This document shows, one piece after another, positions 27,622 to 37,046 of a stretch of DNA of 64,000 nucleotides; within the stretch, counting starts at the first letter, position 1; every line of letters starts with the position of its first letter. The stretch is from contig NZ_LQQO01000015.1 in the NCBI RefSeq assembly GCF_001619955.1, forward strand, positions 1 to 64,000, given 5' to 3'. The notes under the pieces are model-generated. The model was not told the DNA's origin. It did no database searches and was given only the letters and a program-made list of their open reading frames with translations. The position numbers were made by a program, and so were the translations under genes. The stretch is from Sphingomonas hankookensis (GTDB lineage: Bacteria; Pseudomonadota; Alphaproteobacteria; Sphingomonadales; Sphingomonadaceae).

Positions 27622-29448
27622 ATGGCTCGGCTCTCGCGTACTTGGCGGTTCATCCTCGGTGGTCTGGTCGGGCTGCTGCTGCTCATCCTCCTGATCCTCG
27701 CCGCCTTTCCCTGGGGGGTGCTGCGCGACCGGGTGTCGGTGAAGCTCGCCGAACGCTTCGGCTCCGACGTGTCGATCGGCACGATCGAACGGGTCGAGCC
27801 GCTGTCCTTCTCGCCCACCCTGATCGTGCGCGACCTGCGCATCGCGCAGCCCAGCTGGGCGGGGCCGGGCGATCTCGTCCGGTTGCGGCGCATCGATTTC
27901 CGCTTTCGCGTGCTGCCCTTGCTCCGCGGCAAGTTCGACCTGACCGCACTCGCCATCGACGGCGGCCGGGTGGCGATGGTGCGGTCGCACGACGGTCGCA
28001 AGAACTGGGCCCCCGACAAGCGCGGCGGCAACGGCTCGGCCTCCGCGATCACCAGCCTGACCGTGCGCGACCTCGTCATCGACTATCGCGACGCGGTGCA
28101 GAATCGTCGCTTCGCCGTGACCGTGGCGTCGGACGGACAGGGGTTCCGCGCCAGCGGCGACGGCGCGATCGACAATCGCCCGGTGACCGTGTCGCTCGCC
28201 GGTCCGACCATCGCCGGCGACGGTGCGTGGCCGTTCACCGCGCGCGTCGCCGGGCCGACGATCACCGTCGATGCGAAGGGGACGATGGCCTCGCCGCTCG
28301 ACACGCGGCAGATGACCGTCGACCTGACCGCGCGCGCCAACGACCTGAAGACGCTCGACGCCCTGATCGAGGCCGGGCTGTTCGGCACCCAGCCGGTCAA
28401 GCTGACCGCCCGCGTGCGGCACGACGATCCGACCTGGGTGATCGAAAGATTGTCGGGCACCATCGGCCGGTCGCGGCTGGCATCGGCCAACGCGACCGTG
28501 ACCAAGGCGGACGAGCGCACCGGCATCGACGGGCGGCTGCACTTCGCCACCCTGTCGTTCGACGACCTCGCCACCGACGAAGGTCGCGCCGAAGCCGCCG
28601 CGATCGAGCGCCGCATCGGCCCGCGCGTCGTGCCCGGCACCCGCATCAACCTCGCCAAGATGGGCGAGCTCGACGGAAGGCTCGCCATTCGCGTCGACCG
28701 GCTGCTCGACATGGCGGGCTTGCGCAGCCTCGATACCGTGCTGGCGATCGACCATAGCCGCCTGACCGTCGCGCCGCTGAGCGTGCGGTTGGCACAGGGG
28801 AAGATCACCGGGCAGGTGGTGGTCGATCAGCGTGGCCGCACGACGCCCAAGACGACGTTCGACCTGCGGCTGAGCGATTCGCGCATCTCCACCTTCGCCG
28901 GCGGCGCGCCGGTCGATGCCCCGCTGCGCGCGCGGGTGCGGCTGGTCGGCAGCGGCGATACCATCCGCCAGGCGGTCGGCCGCTCGAACGGCACCATCGG
29001 CTTTGCCGCGGCGGGCGGCGTGCTGCCGGCCAAGATGGCGTCGATGCTCGGCGCCGATGTGGCGCGCGGCGTGCTGACCGACGACGATGCGCAGGCGCGG
29101 CTGCGCTGCCTGGGGCTGCGGCTGGACGTCGCCAACGGCATCGGGCGGATCGACCCGCTGCTGATCGACACCTCGCGCGCGCAGACGCGGGGGCAGGGGG
29201 TGGTGCGCCTGTCCGACGAAACCCTGTCGATCGCGCTGACCGGCACACCGAAGCAGCGCACGCTGCTGCACCTCGACCGTCCGGTGCGCGTCACCGGCCG
29301 CCTCCAGACGCCGGAGGTGCAGATTCCTCCCGGCGTGAAGAGCGCGGGCGGGATCCTGCGCATGCTGGGCCGCGCGATCAAGGGCGACGACACGCCGCGC
29401 GCGGGCAATGCCGATTGCGGCGCGCTGGTCCGCCGCGTGCTGGGCTAG
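27622..29448 (+). CDS. AsmA family inner-membrane-anchored protein
   Basis: A 608-residue AsmA/TamB-like protein with one N-terminal transmembrane helix (about 13-32, GGLVGLLLLILLILAAFPWG), an AsmA N-terminal domain, and the C-terminal AsmA2 region containing GSGDTIRQAVGRSNGTIGF. Most of the chain would be periplasmic beta-rich groove, of the kind thought to move phospholipids between membranes. The frame begins with TTG at 27619 directly before ATG 27622; the ATG is preferred although no strong ribosome-binding site precedes it. No functional partner is adjacent. Confidence 0.87.
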   Translation: MARLSRTWRFILGGLVGLLLLILLILAAFPWGVLRDRVSVKLAERFGSDVSIGTIERVEPLSFSPTLIVRDLRIAQPSWAGPGDLVRLRRIDFRFRVLPLLRGKFDLTALAIDGGRVAMVRSHDGRKNWAPDKRGGNGSASAITSLTVRDLVIDYRDAVQNRRFAVTVASDGQGFRASGDGAIDNRPVTVSLAGPTIAGDGAWPFTARVAGPTITVDAKGTMASPLDTRQMTVDLTARANDLKTLDALIEAGLFGTQPVKLTARVRHDDPTWVIERLSGTIGRSRLASANATVTKADERTGIDGRLHFATLSFDDLATDEGRAEAAAIERRIGPRVVPGTRINLAKMGELDGRLAIRVDRLLDMAGLRSLDTVLAIDHSRLTVAPLSVRLAQGKITGQVVVDQRGRTTPKTTFDLRLSDSRISTFAGGAPVDAPLRARVRLVGSGDTIRQAVGRSNGTIGFAAAGGVLPAKMASMLGADVARGVLTDDDAQARLRCLGLRLDVANGIGRIDPLLIDTSRAQTRGQGVVRLSDETLSIALTGTPKQRTLLHLDRPVRVTGRLQTPEVQIPPGVKSAGGILRMLGRAIKGDDTPRAGNADCGALVRRVLG

Positions 29449-29634
29449 GCTTGCGACCGGGCCGCACGGCGGTTATCTTGGGCGGGCCGAAAAGAGAGCA
29501 GCAGGTTGGTAGTTCCTGCGCCAGCGCCGTGGTGCGCCGGTTCCCCCGTCCGCGGCGTCAACCCGAACCCGTTCGGGATGGCGCACCGGGCCGTTTCCGT
29601 CAGGCGTCATCCCGCATTGTGAAAGGATGCCGTC

Positions 29635-30081
29635 ATGCTCTTCCTGCTGGTCGCCCTGCTCGCCGCGACGCTGTTTACCGGGGCGGCGCTCTACATCACA
29701 TTGGTCGAACATCCGGCGCGCCTGTCGCTGGCCGAGGAGCCGATGCTCACCCAGTGGCAGCAAAGCTATCGCCGCGCGCTGCCGATCCAGTCCTCGCTGG
29801 CGCTGGTCGCAGGAATCGGCGGTCTTGTCGCCGGCTGGGTCCTGCGCGACGGCTGGGCGATCGCCGGCGGGGTCGCCATGCTGGCCAACTGGCCGTTCAC
29901 CGTGTCGGCGCTGCTGCCGATCAACCGCCGCCTGTCGCCCGCCATCGCCGGCCGGGGTGACGCGCACAGCCATTTGCTGCTGCTGCGCTGGGGCCGGCTG
30001 CACGACGTTCGCAGCCTGCTGGGGGTGGCGGGGACGGTGCTGCTGCTTTGCGCTTTCCTACAGGGGATCGCGACGCCATGA
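29635..30081 (+). CDS. DUF1772 / anthrone-oxygenase-like membrane protein
   Basis: A 148-residue integral membrane protein with four predicted helices (about 1-20, 52-70, 75-95, 125-143). The motif ALYITLVEHPARL near the N-terminus is typical of DUF1772, a family including fungal anthrone oxygenase-like proteins but of unknown role in most bacteria. ATG 29635 follows GAAAGGA. It appears to be a single-gene unit, followed by a repeat-rich gap. Confidence 0.8.
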   Translation: MLFLLVALLAATLFTGAALYITLVEHPARLSLAEEPMLTQWQQSYRRALPIQSSLALVAGIGGLVAGWVLRDGWAIAGGVAMLANWPFTVSALLPINRRLSPAIAGRGDAHSHLLLLRWGRLHDVRSLLGVAGTVLLLCAFLQGIATP

Positions 30082-30130
30082 TCGGCGACGCGCGACCCGC
30101 GCCCGCTCTTTCTGATGGCCGCAAACCCCA

Positions 30131-30166
30131 ACGTCACCCCGGACTTGATCCGGGGTCCCGCTTCTT
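30131..30166. repeat. palindromic repeat, family A
   Basis: A half-element CGTCACCCCGGACTTGATCC-GGGGTCCCGCTTCTTC lies after the DUF1772 gene. Its right end merges into a 133-bp tandem duplication. Confidence 0.75.
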
Positions 30167-30410
30167 CTTTTCACGGCAATATGACCGCGCGACAAACTGC
30201 GCACGAGTGTGAACTTAGTGAACTTTGGACCCCGCGGCCGCTCCGGCGTGCTCCGTTCGGCGACCACCGGTTCGCTCCGACCTGATCCGGGAGCCGCTAC
30301 TTCTTCAGGCAACGTGACCGCGCGACAAACTGCGCACTAGTGTGAACTTAGTGAACTTTGGACCTCACGGCCGCTCCGGCGCCCCCCGCTCGGCGACCAT
30401 CCGCTCGCCG
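30145..30410. repeat. imperfect tandem duplication, period 133 bp, covering the 3' end of the CaiB gene
   Basis: Unit 2 (about 30278-30410) contains the last 45 bp of the CoA-transferase gene, its stop codon and downstream DNA. Unit 1 (about 30145-30277) is a diverged copy placed downstream. TGACCGCGCGACAAACTGCG occurs at 30182 and 30315, and GTGAACTTAGTGAACTTTGG at 30209-30228 and 30342-30361, always 133 bp apart. The gene-end copy has no open frame of its own. Confidence 0.85.
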
Positions 30411-31471
30411 TCGATCACGATCGGACTCGCCAGCCCCGGCAGCCCGTCGGGCCGGATCGCCATGCCGCGGGCGATCACCTGCGGGTCGACGAACACCTCG
30501 TCCAGCGCGTTGATCGGCCCGGCGGGGATGCCGGCCGTCTCCAGCGCCTGCGCAAGCTCGGCCTTGCGCCACTGCGCGATCGCCGCCTGCAGTGCCGGGA
30601 TCAGGTCGCGGCGATGCGTCACCCGTGCCGGATTGGTCGCAAAGCGCGCCTCGCTATGCAGCGTCAGCCCGAGCACGCCGCACAGCCGCGCGAACTGCCC
30701 GTCATTGCCGACCGCGACGATCAGCGCGCCGTCCGCCGTCTCGAACGCCTGATAGGGGACCAGATTGGCGTGGCCATTGCCCATCCGCGTCGGCACGCTG
30801 CCCCCGGCCATATAGTTCAGCGCCTGGTTCGCCAGCACCGCCACCTGCGTATCCATCAACGCCATGTCGATCCATGCCCCCTCGCCGGTCAGCGTGCGGC
30901 GGCGCAGCGCGGCAAGGATCGCGACCGCCGCATACAGCCCGGTGAACAGGTCGGCATAGGCGACGCCGGCCTTTTGCGGCGCCCCGTCCGGCTCCCCGGT
31001 CAGTGACATCGCCCCGCCCATCGCCTGGATCAGGAAGTCGTAGCCAGCACGATGGGCATAGGGCCCGTCCTGCCCGAACCCGGTGATCGAGCAGGTGACG
31101 AGGCCCGACCGCACCGCCGACAGCGCGGCATGGTCGAGACCGTATTTGGCGAGGCCGCCGACCTTGTAATTCTCGATCACGACATCGGCGGTGGCGACCA
31201 GCGCACGGACCTCGGCCTGTCCCTCGGGCGTGGTGATGTCGATCGCGACCGAGCGCTTGCCGCGATTGGTCGCATGGAAATAGGCGGCATCGCGCGGGCT
31301 TCCGTCGGGCGCGGTGACGAAGGGCGGCCCCCAGTGGCGCGTGTCGTCGCCGCTGCCCGGCCGCTCGACCTTCACCACCTCCGCTCCCAGGTCGGCGAGC
31401 AGCTGCCCGCACCATGGCCCAGCAAGGATACGTGCCAGTTCGACCACGCGAATGCCGGCCAGCGGCTTCAC
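30365..31471 (-). CDS. CaiB/BaiF family CoA-transferase, probable glutarate CoA-transferase
   Basis: A 368-residue class III CoA-transferase. The N-terminal fold LAGIRVVELARILAGPWCGQLLADLGAEVVKVERPG binds CoA. The catalytic Asp lies in the IDMALMDTQVAVL region. These enzymes move CoA between carboxylates through an aspartyl-CoA anhydride. Being in one transcript with a clear glutaryl-CoA dehydrogenase, it most likely activates glutarate using succinyl-CoA, like mammalian SUGCT. The substrate is inferred from context only. The start overlaps the GNAT stop codon by four bases. Confidence 0.85.
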   Translation of the reverse strand: MKPLAGIRVVELARILAGPWCGQLLADLGAEVVKVERPGSGDDTRHWGPPFVTAPDGSPRDAAYFHATNRGKRSVAIDITTPEGQAEVRALVATADVVIENYKVGGLAKYGLDHAALSAVRSGLVTCSITGFGQDGPYAHRAGYDFLIQAMGGAMSLTGEPDGAPQKAGVAYADLFTGLYAAVAILAALRRRTLTGEGAWIDMALMDTQVAVLANQALNYMAGGSVPTRMGNGHANLVPYQAFETADGALIVAVGNDGQFARLCGVLGLTLHSEARFATNPARVTHRRDLIPALQAAIAQWRKAELAQALETAGIPAGPINALDEVFVDPQVIARGMAIRPDGLPGLASPIVIDGERMVAERGAPERP

Positions 31472-31980
31472 CGGCGGCGCAGTTCGTAGACGACGTGCGG
31501 CACCACCCGTCCGCCGCGCGGCACGTCGATCGTGCCCGGCCGCAACGTCGCGCCCAGTGCCTCGACCGCGCTCCGCGACCGGCGATTGTCCTGCCCGACA
31601 TGGAAGGTGACCGCCGACACCGACGGAGCGATATGGTCGATCATCAGCCGCTTGGTCTCGCGGTTATGGCCCCGCCGCCACCGGTCGCGCGCAAGGAAGG
31701 TCCAGCCGATCTCGATCTCGTCCGCCTGCGGGTCATACGGGCCATAGCGGCTCGACCCGATGACGCTGCCGTCGCGCGCATCGCGGATGGTCAGCATCCC
31801 GGCCCCGGCCAGCCCCTCGTCGAAAAAGGTGCGGAACACCGCCGGCTGCCACCGGTCGTGCGCCGGATGCTGGTCCCAGATCGCCGGGTCCGCCGCGACG
31901 CCGTACAGCGCGTCATAGTCTTCGGCAGTCGTCGGTCGCACCGTCACCAGCGCGCCGATCAGGACCGGCTGCCGATTCAT
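31468..31980 (-). CDS. GNAT-family N-acetyltransferase (RimJ/RimL type)
   Basis: A 170-residue acetyltransferase with the beta-bulge region IGWTFLARDRWRRGHNRETKRLMIDH in the acetyl-CoA site and VTFHVGQDNRRSRSAVEALGA as the RimJ/L-type closing helix. It could acetylate a protein N-terminus, an amine or a small molecule; the target is not evident. Its ATG shares one base with the stop codon of gcdH, and its end overlaps CaiB, so all three are translated as a coupled unit. Confidence 0.82.
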   Translation of the reverse strand: MNRQPVLIGALVTVRPTTAEDYDALYGVAADPAIWDQHPAHDRWQPAVFRTFFDEGLAGAGMLTIRDARDGSVIGSSRYGPYDPQADEIEIGWTFLARDRWRRGHNRETKRLMIDHIAPSVSAVTFHVGQDNRRSRSAVEALGATLRPGTIDVPRGGRVVPHVVYELRRR

Positions 31981-33164
31981 CAGAACGCGGCGATCCCGGT
32001 GATCGCGCGGCCGAGGATCAGGCCATGCACGTCATGCGTCCCCTCATAGGTGTTGACCGTCTCCAGGTTGATCGCATGGCGCATCACATGGAACTCGGCC
32101 GCGATGCCGTTGCCGCCATGCATGTCGCGCGCGGTGCGGGCGATGGCCAGCGCCTTGCCGCAATTGTTGCGCTTGATGATGCTGATCGCCTCGGGTGCCA
32201 ACTGCCCCTCGTCGAACATCCGCCCGGCCCTGAGCGCCGCCTGCAACCCCAGCGCGATCTCGGTCTGCATGTCGGCGAGCTTCAGCTGGACCAGCTGCTT
32301 CGACGCCAGCGGCACGCCGAACTGCTGCCGGTCGAGCGTGTACTGGCGGGCGGCGTGCATGCAGAACTCGGCCGCGCCCATCGTACCCCACGCAATGCCG
32401 TAGCGCGCGCGGTTGAGACAGCCGAACGGACCTTTCAGCCCTTCGACATTGGGCAGCAGCGCGTCCTCGCCGACCTCCACGCCCTCCATCACGATCTCGC
32501 CGGTGATCGAGGCGCGCAAGCTCAGCTTGCCCTCGATCTTGGGCGCCGACAGCCCGGCCATGCCCTTTTCCAGCACGAAGCCGCGGATCTTGCCGCCATG
32601 CGCGTCGGACTTGGCCCACACGACGAAGACGTCGGCGATCGGCGCGTTGGTGATCCACATCTTCGCGCCCGACAGGCGATAGCCGCCGTCGATCTTTTCC
32701 GCCCGCGTCCGCATGCCGGCGGGGTCCGACCCGGCATCGGGTTCGGTCAGCCCGAAACAGCCGACCCATTCGCCGCTCGCCAGCTTCGGCAGATATTTCG
32801 CCTTCTGCTCCTCCGACCCATAGGCATTGATCGGATGCATCACGAGGCTCGACTGCACGCTCATCGCGCTGCGATAGCCCGAATCGATCGCCTCGACCTC
32901 GCGCGCGACCAGGCCGTACGCGACATAGCCCATGCCCGCGCCGCCATATTGCGGGTCGATGGTGACGCCCAGCAGGCCGAGCTCGCCCATCTCGGTCATG
33001 ATCCCGCGCGCGAAATCCTCGTCGAGGAACGCGCGGGTGACGCGGGGCAGCAGCTTGCTCCGGGCATAGCCATGCGCCACCTCGCGGACCATGCGCTCCT
33101 CGTCGGTCAGCTGCGCGTCGAGGGCGAAGGGGTCTTGCCAGTCGAACCGGCCCATATCGGCCAT
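31980..33164 (-). CDS. gcdH: Glutaryl-CoA dehydrogenase
   Basis: A 394-residue acyl-CoA dehydrogenase that oxidises and decarboxylates glutaryl-CoA to crotonyl-CoA in lysine and tryptophan breakdown. The block [16 protein letters not shown], with the substrate-carboxylate Arg, is characteristic of GcdH including the human enzyme. [13 protein letters not shown] and MWITNAP bind FAD, and E374 in NTYEGTHD is the catalytic base. A longer open frame runs upstream to 34130 but is a shadow of the next gene; ATG 33164 ([13 protein letters not shown]) matches the family start. Confidence 0.96.
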   Translation of the reverse strand: MADMGRFDWQDPFALDAQLTDEERMVREVAHGYARSKLLPRVTRAFLDEDFARGIMTEMGELGLLGVTIDPQYGGAGMGYVAYGLVAREVEAIDSGYRSAMSVQSSLVMHPINAYGSEEQKAKYLPKLASGEWVGCFGLTEPDAGSDPAGMRTRAEKIDGGYRLSGAKMWITNAPIADVFVVWAKSDAHGGKIRGFVLEKGMAGLSAPKIEGKLSLRASITGEIVMEGVEVGEDALLPNVEGLKGPFGCLNRARYGIAWGTMGAAEFCMHAARQYTLDRQQFGVPLASKQLVQLKLADMQTEIALGLQAALRAGRMFDEGQLAPEAISIIKRNNCGKALAIARTARDMHGGNGIAAEFHVMRHAINLETVNTYEGTHDVHGLILGRAITGIAAF

Positions 33165-33175
33165 GGGCGTTTCCT

Positions 33176-34096
33176 TTACAGCGTGGGGGAGACCGTCCCG
33201 GTAGCTTCGGGGGGAGCGGAGGGCAGCGGAGCTTGCTGCAGGATCACCGGCGGTGCCACCGGAGCGGGGCGCGGCGTGGTGAGCGCGACCGATTCCAGCT
33301 CGATCAGCGCCTTGCGCGCATCGACATAGCGTTTGGCGGCACTGGTCCACGCCGTGGCGTTGGCGACGCCGGGCAGCCGTTCGACCTCGGCGACGGCCTG
33401 TTCGACCTGTCCGGTATCGAGCCGTCGGCGCGCGCGCTCCAGCCGGTCGCTCGGGCGGCTGCTCGGCGTCGTGCCCTGGCGGATCACGATCAGCTGGCCC
33501 AGCTCCCGGCGCAGCCCGTCCCACCAATTCTCGCCCGTCGGGCCGGCGGTCAGCGGGATGGCGGCGGCGTCCAGCGCGGTGCGCAGATCGTCCAGCGTCA
33601 CCGGGTTCTGCGCGGCGGCGATCAGGGTTCGGACCGCATCGGGCCGGCTGCTGCCGAACCGGTCGCGCAGCTGCGCCTCGAGATAGTCGAGGGGACGACC
33701 GCGATCCAGCGCGCGGCGCGTGGCGACGATCACCATCATGTCCTCGGCCCGGGTCGCATAGCCCGCCGCGTTGCGCGCGCTGCTGTCCAGCCCGACGATC
33801 CGCGTCTCCAGATCGGCGATGCGCGCGGCCAGTGCCGCCTCGCGCGCCGACAGGATCGGCAGCGCCGACACCTGCGCGGGCGGTGCGGGATTGGCGGCGG
33901 TGGGGGTGGGCTGCGCGGTCGGTGCTGCCGTCTGTTGCTGCGTGCCCCATCCGAAGCGCGGGGCGACATAGCGCAGCACCGCCAGCGTCGCGCCGATCCC
34001 GATGACGAAGGCGATGACGGCGATGGCCAGCCATCCCCGGCTGCCCCGGCGACGCGGATGACGGGTCGTCGGGAAGGGCGCATCTTCGCTGATCAT
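33176..34096 (-). CDS. Mitofilin-like (COG4223-type) inner-membrane protein of the heme operon
   Basis: A 306-residue protein with one N-terminal transmembrane helix (about 21-41), a proline/alanine/threonine-rich linker, a coiled-coil stretch ([24 protein letters not shown]) and a C-terminal helical domain ([16 protein letters not shown]). This is the layout of alphaproteobacterial mitofilin/HemX-like proteins regularly found after hemD. A periplasmic scaffolding or envelope-organising role is known for mitochondrial relatives; in this organism the role is inferred. It starts 34 bp after hemD. Confidence 0.8.
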   Translation of the reverse strand: MISEDAPFPTTRHPRRRGSRGWLAIAVIAFVIGIGATLAVLRYVAPRFGWGTQQQTAAPTAQPTPTAANPAPPAQVSALPILSAREAALAARIADLETRIVGLDSSARNAAGYATRAEDMMVIVATRRALDRGRPLDYLEAQLRDRFGSSRPDAVRTLIAAAQNPVTLDDLRTALDAAAIPLTAGPTGENWWDGLRRELGQLIVIRQGTTPSSRPSDRLERARRRLDTGQVEQAVAEVERLPGVANATAWTSAAKRYVDARKALIELESVALTTPRPAPVAPPVILQQAPLPSAPPEATGTVSPTL

Positions 34097-34130
34097 GCCG
34101 CCTTATCCCCGCGCCCGTCCGCCGGGTCAA

Positions 34131-34790
34131 TCATGCGTCGGCAAGGGACAGGGCGGCGGCGATCGTCGCCGCGTCGTCGGGACGCTCGGCAACCGCGACG
34201 GCGCGCCAGCCGGTGCCGAGCGCCTGCGCGACCGCCGGCGCGATGGCGGCAACCGCGATCGCGCCACGATCCTCGGCCAGCATCGCCAGCCGCCGTGCCG
34301 CGCGCGGCGAATGGACCAGCGCCACCGTGCCGGCGAGCAGCGCGGCGTCGACCGCTTCGATCGCCTCGCTGGCATAGACGGCACGGATCGTGGACAGGAC
34401 GGCATGGCCCGCCACCGCCCGGTCGCGTGCGGTGAGCAGCAGCGCCCGGCGAACGCCCGCCCGTTCGGCCGCGTCGAGCAGCGCCTGCCCGTCACTATCG
34501 CCGGTCGCGACCACGTGCAGCCCCGCCGCCCGCGCCGCCGCCGCCGTCGCCGCGCCGACCGCATGGACCGGCAGCGTCGCATAGGCTTGCAGCGCCGCGC
34601 CCGCCTGTCGCACGGCATTGGCGCTGGTCAGGATCAGCGCGTCATGCTCCGTGGCGGACGGCGCGTCCCACGCCAGCGGCACGATGCGGAACAGCGGCAG
34701 GCGGATCGCCCGCCGTCCCAGCGCCTCGATCGCCTGCGCGGTGGCGGCATTGCCCGGTTCGGGGCGCAGCACCGCCAGCGGCCGGCTCAT
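34131..34790 (-). CDS. hemD: Uroporphyrinogen-III synthase
   Basis: A 219-residue HemD, a poorly conserved family of two alpha/beta domains that closes hydroxymethylbilane to uroporphyrinogen III. Recognisable blocks are VLRPEPGNAATAQAIEALG at the N-terminus, ALILTSANAVR, and LVHSPRAARRLAML. ATG 34790 overlaps the hemC stop codon by four bases, as expected for hemCD; a longer open frame to 34988 lies inside hemC and is rejected. Confidence 0.9.
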   Translation of the reverse strand: MSRPLAVLRPEPGNAATAQAIEALGRRAIRLPLFRIVPLAWDAPSATEHDALILTSANAVRQAGAALQAYATLPVHAVGAATAAAARAAGLHVVATGDSDGQALLDAAERAGVRRALLLTARDRAVAGHAVLSTIRAVYASEAIEAVDAALLAGTVALVHSPRAARRLAMLAEDRGAIAVAAIAPAVAQALGTGWRAVAVAERPDDAATIAAALSLADA

Positions 34791-35698
34791 CGCGCGAACA
34801 GCTTTGCCACGCTCTCGGGCGCGCGCGCCAGCATCGTTTCGGCGAGAGTGCGCGGGAGGTCGATATCGTCGATCGCCCCGCTGGCGCTGTCGACCACCTG
34901 CGCGCTGCCGTCCTGCGCCAGCAATTGCGCGCGCAGCGTCAGTACGTCGCCGTCGATCGTCGCCAGCGCGCCGACCGGTGAATGGCAATCGGCGCCCAGG
35001 GCCGCCAGGAAACCGCGCTCGGCCCGCACCGCCTGATGCGTCGGCGCATGGTCGATCGCGCGGACAAAGGCGAGCGCGGCGGCGTCCTCCGCCCGGACCT
35101 CGATCCCCACCGCCCCCTGCGACGGCGCGGGCAGCAGCGTGTCGATCGACAGCGCGGTGCCGACCTCATGCCGCCCCAGCCGTTCCAGCCCGGCCGCGGC
35201 GAGCAGGGTCGCATCGACCTCCCCCGCCGCCAGCTTGGCAAGCCGCGTGTCGACATTGCCGCGAAACAGCACGATCCGCGCGTCGGGGCGGTGGCTCAGC
35301 ACCTGCGCGGCGCGGCGCGGGCTGCTGGTGCCGACCACGCCGTCCCTGGGCAGGTCGGCGAGCGACGCGATCCCGACCAGCCGGTCGCGGACATCGGCGC
35401 GCGGCAGCATCGCGGCGATGCGGATTTCGGTCGGGCGGACCGTCTCGACGTCCTTCATCGAATGGACCGCCGCGTCGATTTCATGCGCGCACAATGCCCG
35501 GTCGAGTTCCTTGGTCCACAGCGCCTTGCCACCGATCTCGGCCAGCGCGCGGTCCTGCACCCGGTCGCCGGTGGTCTTGATCATCACGATCTCGATGGTC
35601 GCCGGATCGATCCCGTGCGCCTTTGCCAGCGCGTCGCGGGTCGCGTGCGCCTGCACCAATGCCAGCGGCGATCCGCGCGTGCCCAGTTTGAACGTCAT
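34787..35698 (-). CDS. hemC: Hydroxymethylbilane synthase (porphobilinogen deaminase)
   Basis: A 303-residue enzyme polymerising four porphobilinogens. C238 in GADCHSPVG is the dipyrromethane cofactor attachment site. Substrate-binding Arg residues lie in [10 protein letters not shown] and [10 protein letters not shown], and [21 protein letters not shown] carries the active-site Asp. It is divergent from tsaD across a 307-bp gap filled by a nested inverted repeat, and heads the six-gene minus-strand operon. Confidence 0.97.
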   Translation of the reverse strand: MTFKLGTRGSPLALVQAHATRDALAKAHGIDPATIEIVMIKTTGDRVQDRALAEIGGKALWTKELDRALCAHEIDAAVHSMKDVETVRPTEIRIAAMLPRADVRDRLVGIASLADLPRDGVVGTSSPRRAAQVLSHRPDARIVLFRGNVDTRLAKLAAGEVDATLLAAAGLERLGRHEVGTALSIDTLLPAPSQGAVGIEVRAEDAAALAFVRAIDHAPTHQAVRAERGFLAALGADCHSPVGALATIDGDVLTLRAQLLAQDGSAQVVDSASGAIDDIDLPRTLAETMLARAPESVAKLFAR

Positions 35699-35746
35699 CG
35701 GTGCTCGCTATCCGTCGCGTTCGCTTGGGGCAAGGTGGAGAAAGTT

Positions 35747-35964
35747 GGTTCACGCGGAGGCGCGGAGGCGCGGAGAAGAAGTTTGTTTTCGCGCAGAGGC
35801 GCAGAGGACGCAGAGAAGATGCGAGTGTCGCCGCGTCAGCGGCTCCGAGACAAGCGTCTCCCGATCGCGGGCGGGTCATCCCAATCGCAACCCCTCTGCG
35901 CCCTCTGCGCCTCTGCGCGATCAAAATCCCTTCTTCTTCGCGCCTCTGCGCCTTCGCGTGAACC
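35747..35964. repeat. nested long inverted-repeat element (GGTTCACGCG family), copy 2
   Basis: The outer arms are 35747-35781 (GGTTCACGCGGAGGCGCGGA...) and 35933-35964 (...CGCCTTCGCGTGAACC). The inner arms are about 35789-35816 (TCGCGCAGAGGCGCAGAGGA...) and 35891-35920 (inverse). Both arms are built from 8- to 10-bp GGCGCRGAG iterations. It fills the hemC-tsaD divergent region, so the promoters of both genes must lie inside or at its edges. Apart from it I see no gene in this 307-bp gap. Confidence 0.88.
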
Positions 35965-36005
35965 AATCTTCCTACCGCCACCCGATCCGCGCTACAGCCG
36001 ACCCC

Positions 36006-37046
36006 ATGTCCACCCCCCTCATCCTCGGTATCGAATCCAGCTGCGACGAAACCGCTGTCGCGCTGGTGCGTGGCGACCGCACCATCCTGTCGCATCGCCT
36101 CGCGGGACAGGAGGCGGCGCACGCCCCCTATGGCGGTGTCGTCCCCGAAATCGCCGCGCGCGCGCATGTCGAGATCCTGCCCTCGCTGGTCGAGGGCGCG
36201 CTGGCCGATGCCGGCGTCAAGCTAACCGATGTCGATGCGATCGCCGCCACCGCCGGCCCTGGGCTGATCGGCGGGGTGATGGTCGGGCTGGTCACCGCCA
36301 AGGCGCTGGCGCTGGCGGCGAACAAGCCGCTGGTCGCGGTCAACCATCTGGAGGGCCATGCGCTCTCCCCCCGGCTGACCGACCCCGACCTCGCCTATCC
36401 CTATCTGCTGCTGCTGGTGTCGGGCGGCCATTGCCAGCTGCTCCGCGTCGATGGCGTCGGTCAATATCGGCGGCTGGGCACCACCATCGACGATGCGGCG
36501 GGCGAAGCATTCGACAAGACCGCGAAGGTGCTCGGCCTCGGCTATCCCGGCGGCCCGCGAGTCGAAGCGGCGGCGATGGAGGGCGATGCGAAGGCGGTGC
36601 CGCTGCCCCGGCCGCTGGTCGGCACGCCTGACCCGCATTTTTCCTTCGCGGGCCTGAAGAGCGCGGTGCTGCGCGCGCACGATGCCGGCATCCACTCGAC
36701 CCCCGACATCGCGGCGTCGTTCCAACAGGCGGTGGTCGACTGCCTGCTCGACCGCACGAAACTGGCGCTGCACCTCGCCGGCCCGGTCAGCGCGCTGGTA
36801 GTGGCGGGTGGGGTCGCCGCCAATCGCGCGGTGCGGGGCGCGCTGGAGGGGCTGGCCGCAGCGAACGGCCTGCGCTTCGTCGCGCCGCCGCTCTGGCTGT
36901 GCACCGACAATGCCGCCATGATCGCCTGGGCCGGGGCGGAGCGGTTCATGGCGGGGCATAGCGACCCGCTCGACGTGGCGGCGCGGCCGCGCTGGCCGCT
37001 CGATCCGTCGGCGGAAAAGGTGCGTGGGGCAGGAGTGAAGGCATGA
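36006..37046 (+). CDS. tsaD: tRNA N6-adenosine threonylcarbamoyltransferase
   Basis: A 346-residue ASKHA-fold enzyme that transfers threonylcarbamoyl to A37 of ANN-decoding tRNAs. [13 protein letters not shown] is at 8-20. The metal-binding H114 and H118 lie in [16 protein letters not shown], the nucleotide-site [10 protein letters not shown] and [12 protein letters not shown] are all present. ATG 36006 is the family start; the open frame reaches back to 35139 only through hemC antisense. The last four bases overlap gpsA. Confidence 0.97.
   Translation: MSTPLILGIESSCDETAVALVRGDRTILSHRLAGQEAAHAPYGGVVPEIAARAHVEILPSLVEGALADAGVKLTDVDAIAATAGPGLIGGVMVGLVTAKALALAANKPLVAVNHLEGHALSPRLTDPDLAYPYLLLLVSGGHCQLLRVDGVGQYRRLGTTIDDAAGEAFDKTAKVLGLGYPGGPRVEAAAMEGDAKAVPLPRPLVGTPDPHFSFAGLKSAVLRAHDAGIHSTPDIAASFQQAVVDCLLDRTKLALHLAGPVSALVVAGGVAANRAVRGALEGLAAANGLRFVAPPLWLCTDNAAMIAWAGAERFMAGHSDPLDVAARPRWPLDPSAEKVRGAGVKA

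Noticed and set aside
31980..34130. A 716-residue fusion of the mitofilin-like region with GcdH
   Set aside because: The N-terminal half is an Arg-rich out-of-frame reading of the 33176-34096 gene. GcdH has its own ATG at 33164 that matches the family start.
35747..35964. CRISPR-like array
   Set aside because: The short iterations are contiguous 8-10 bp units without unique spacers and are arranged as nested inverted arms. No cas gene is nearby.
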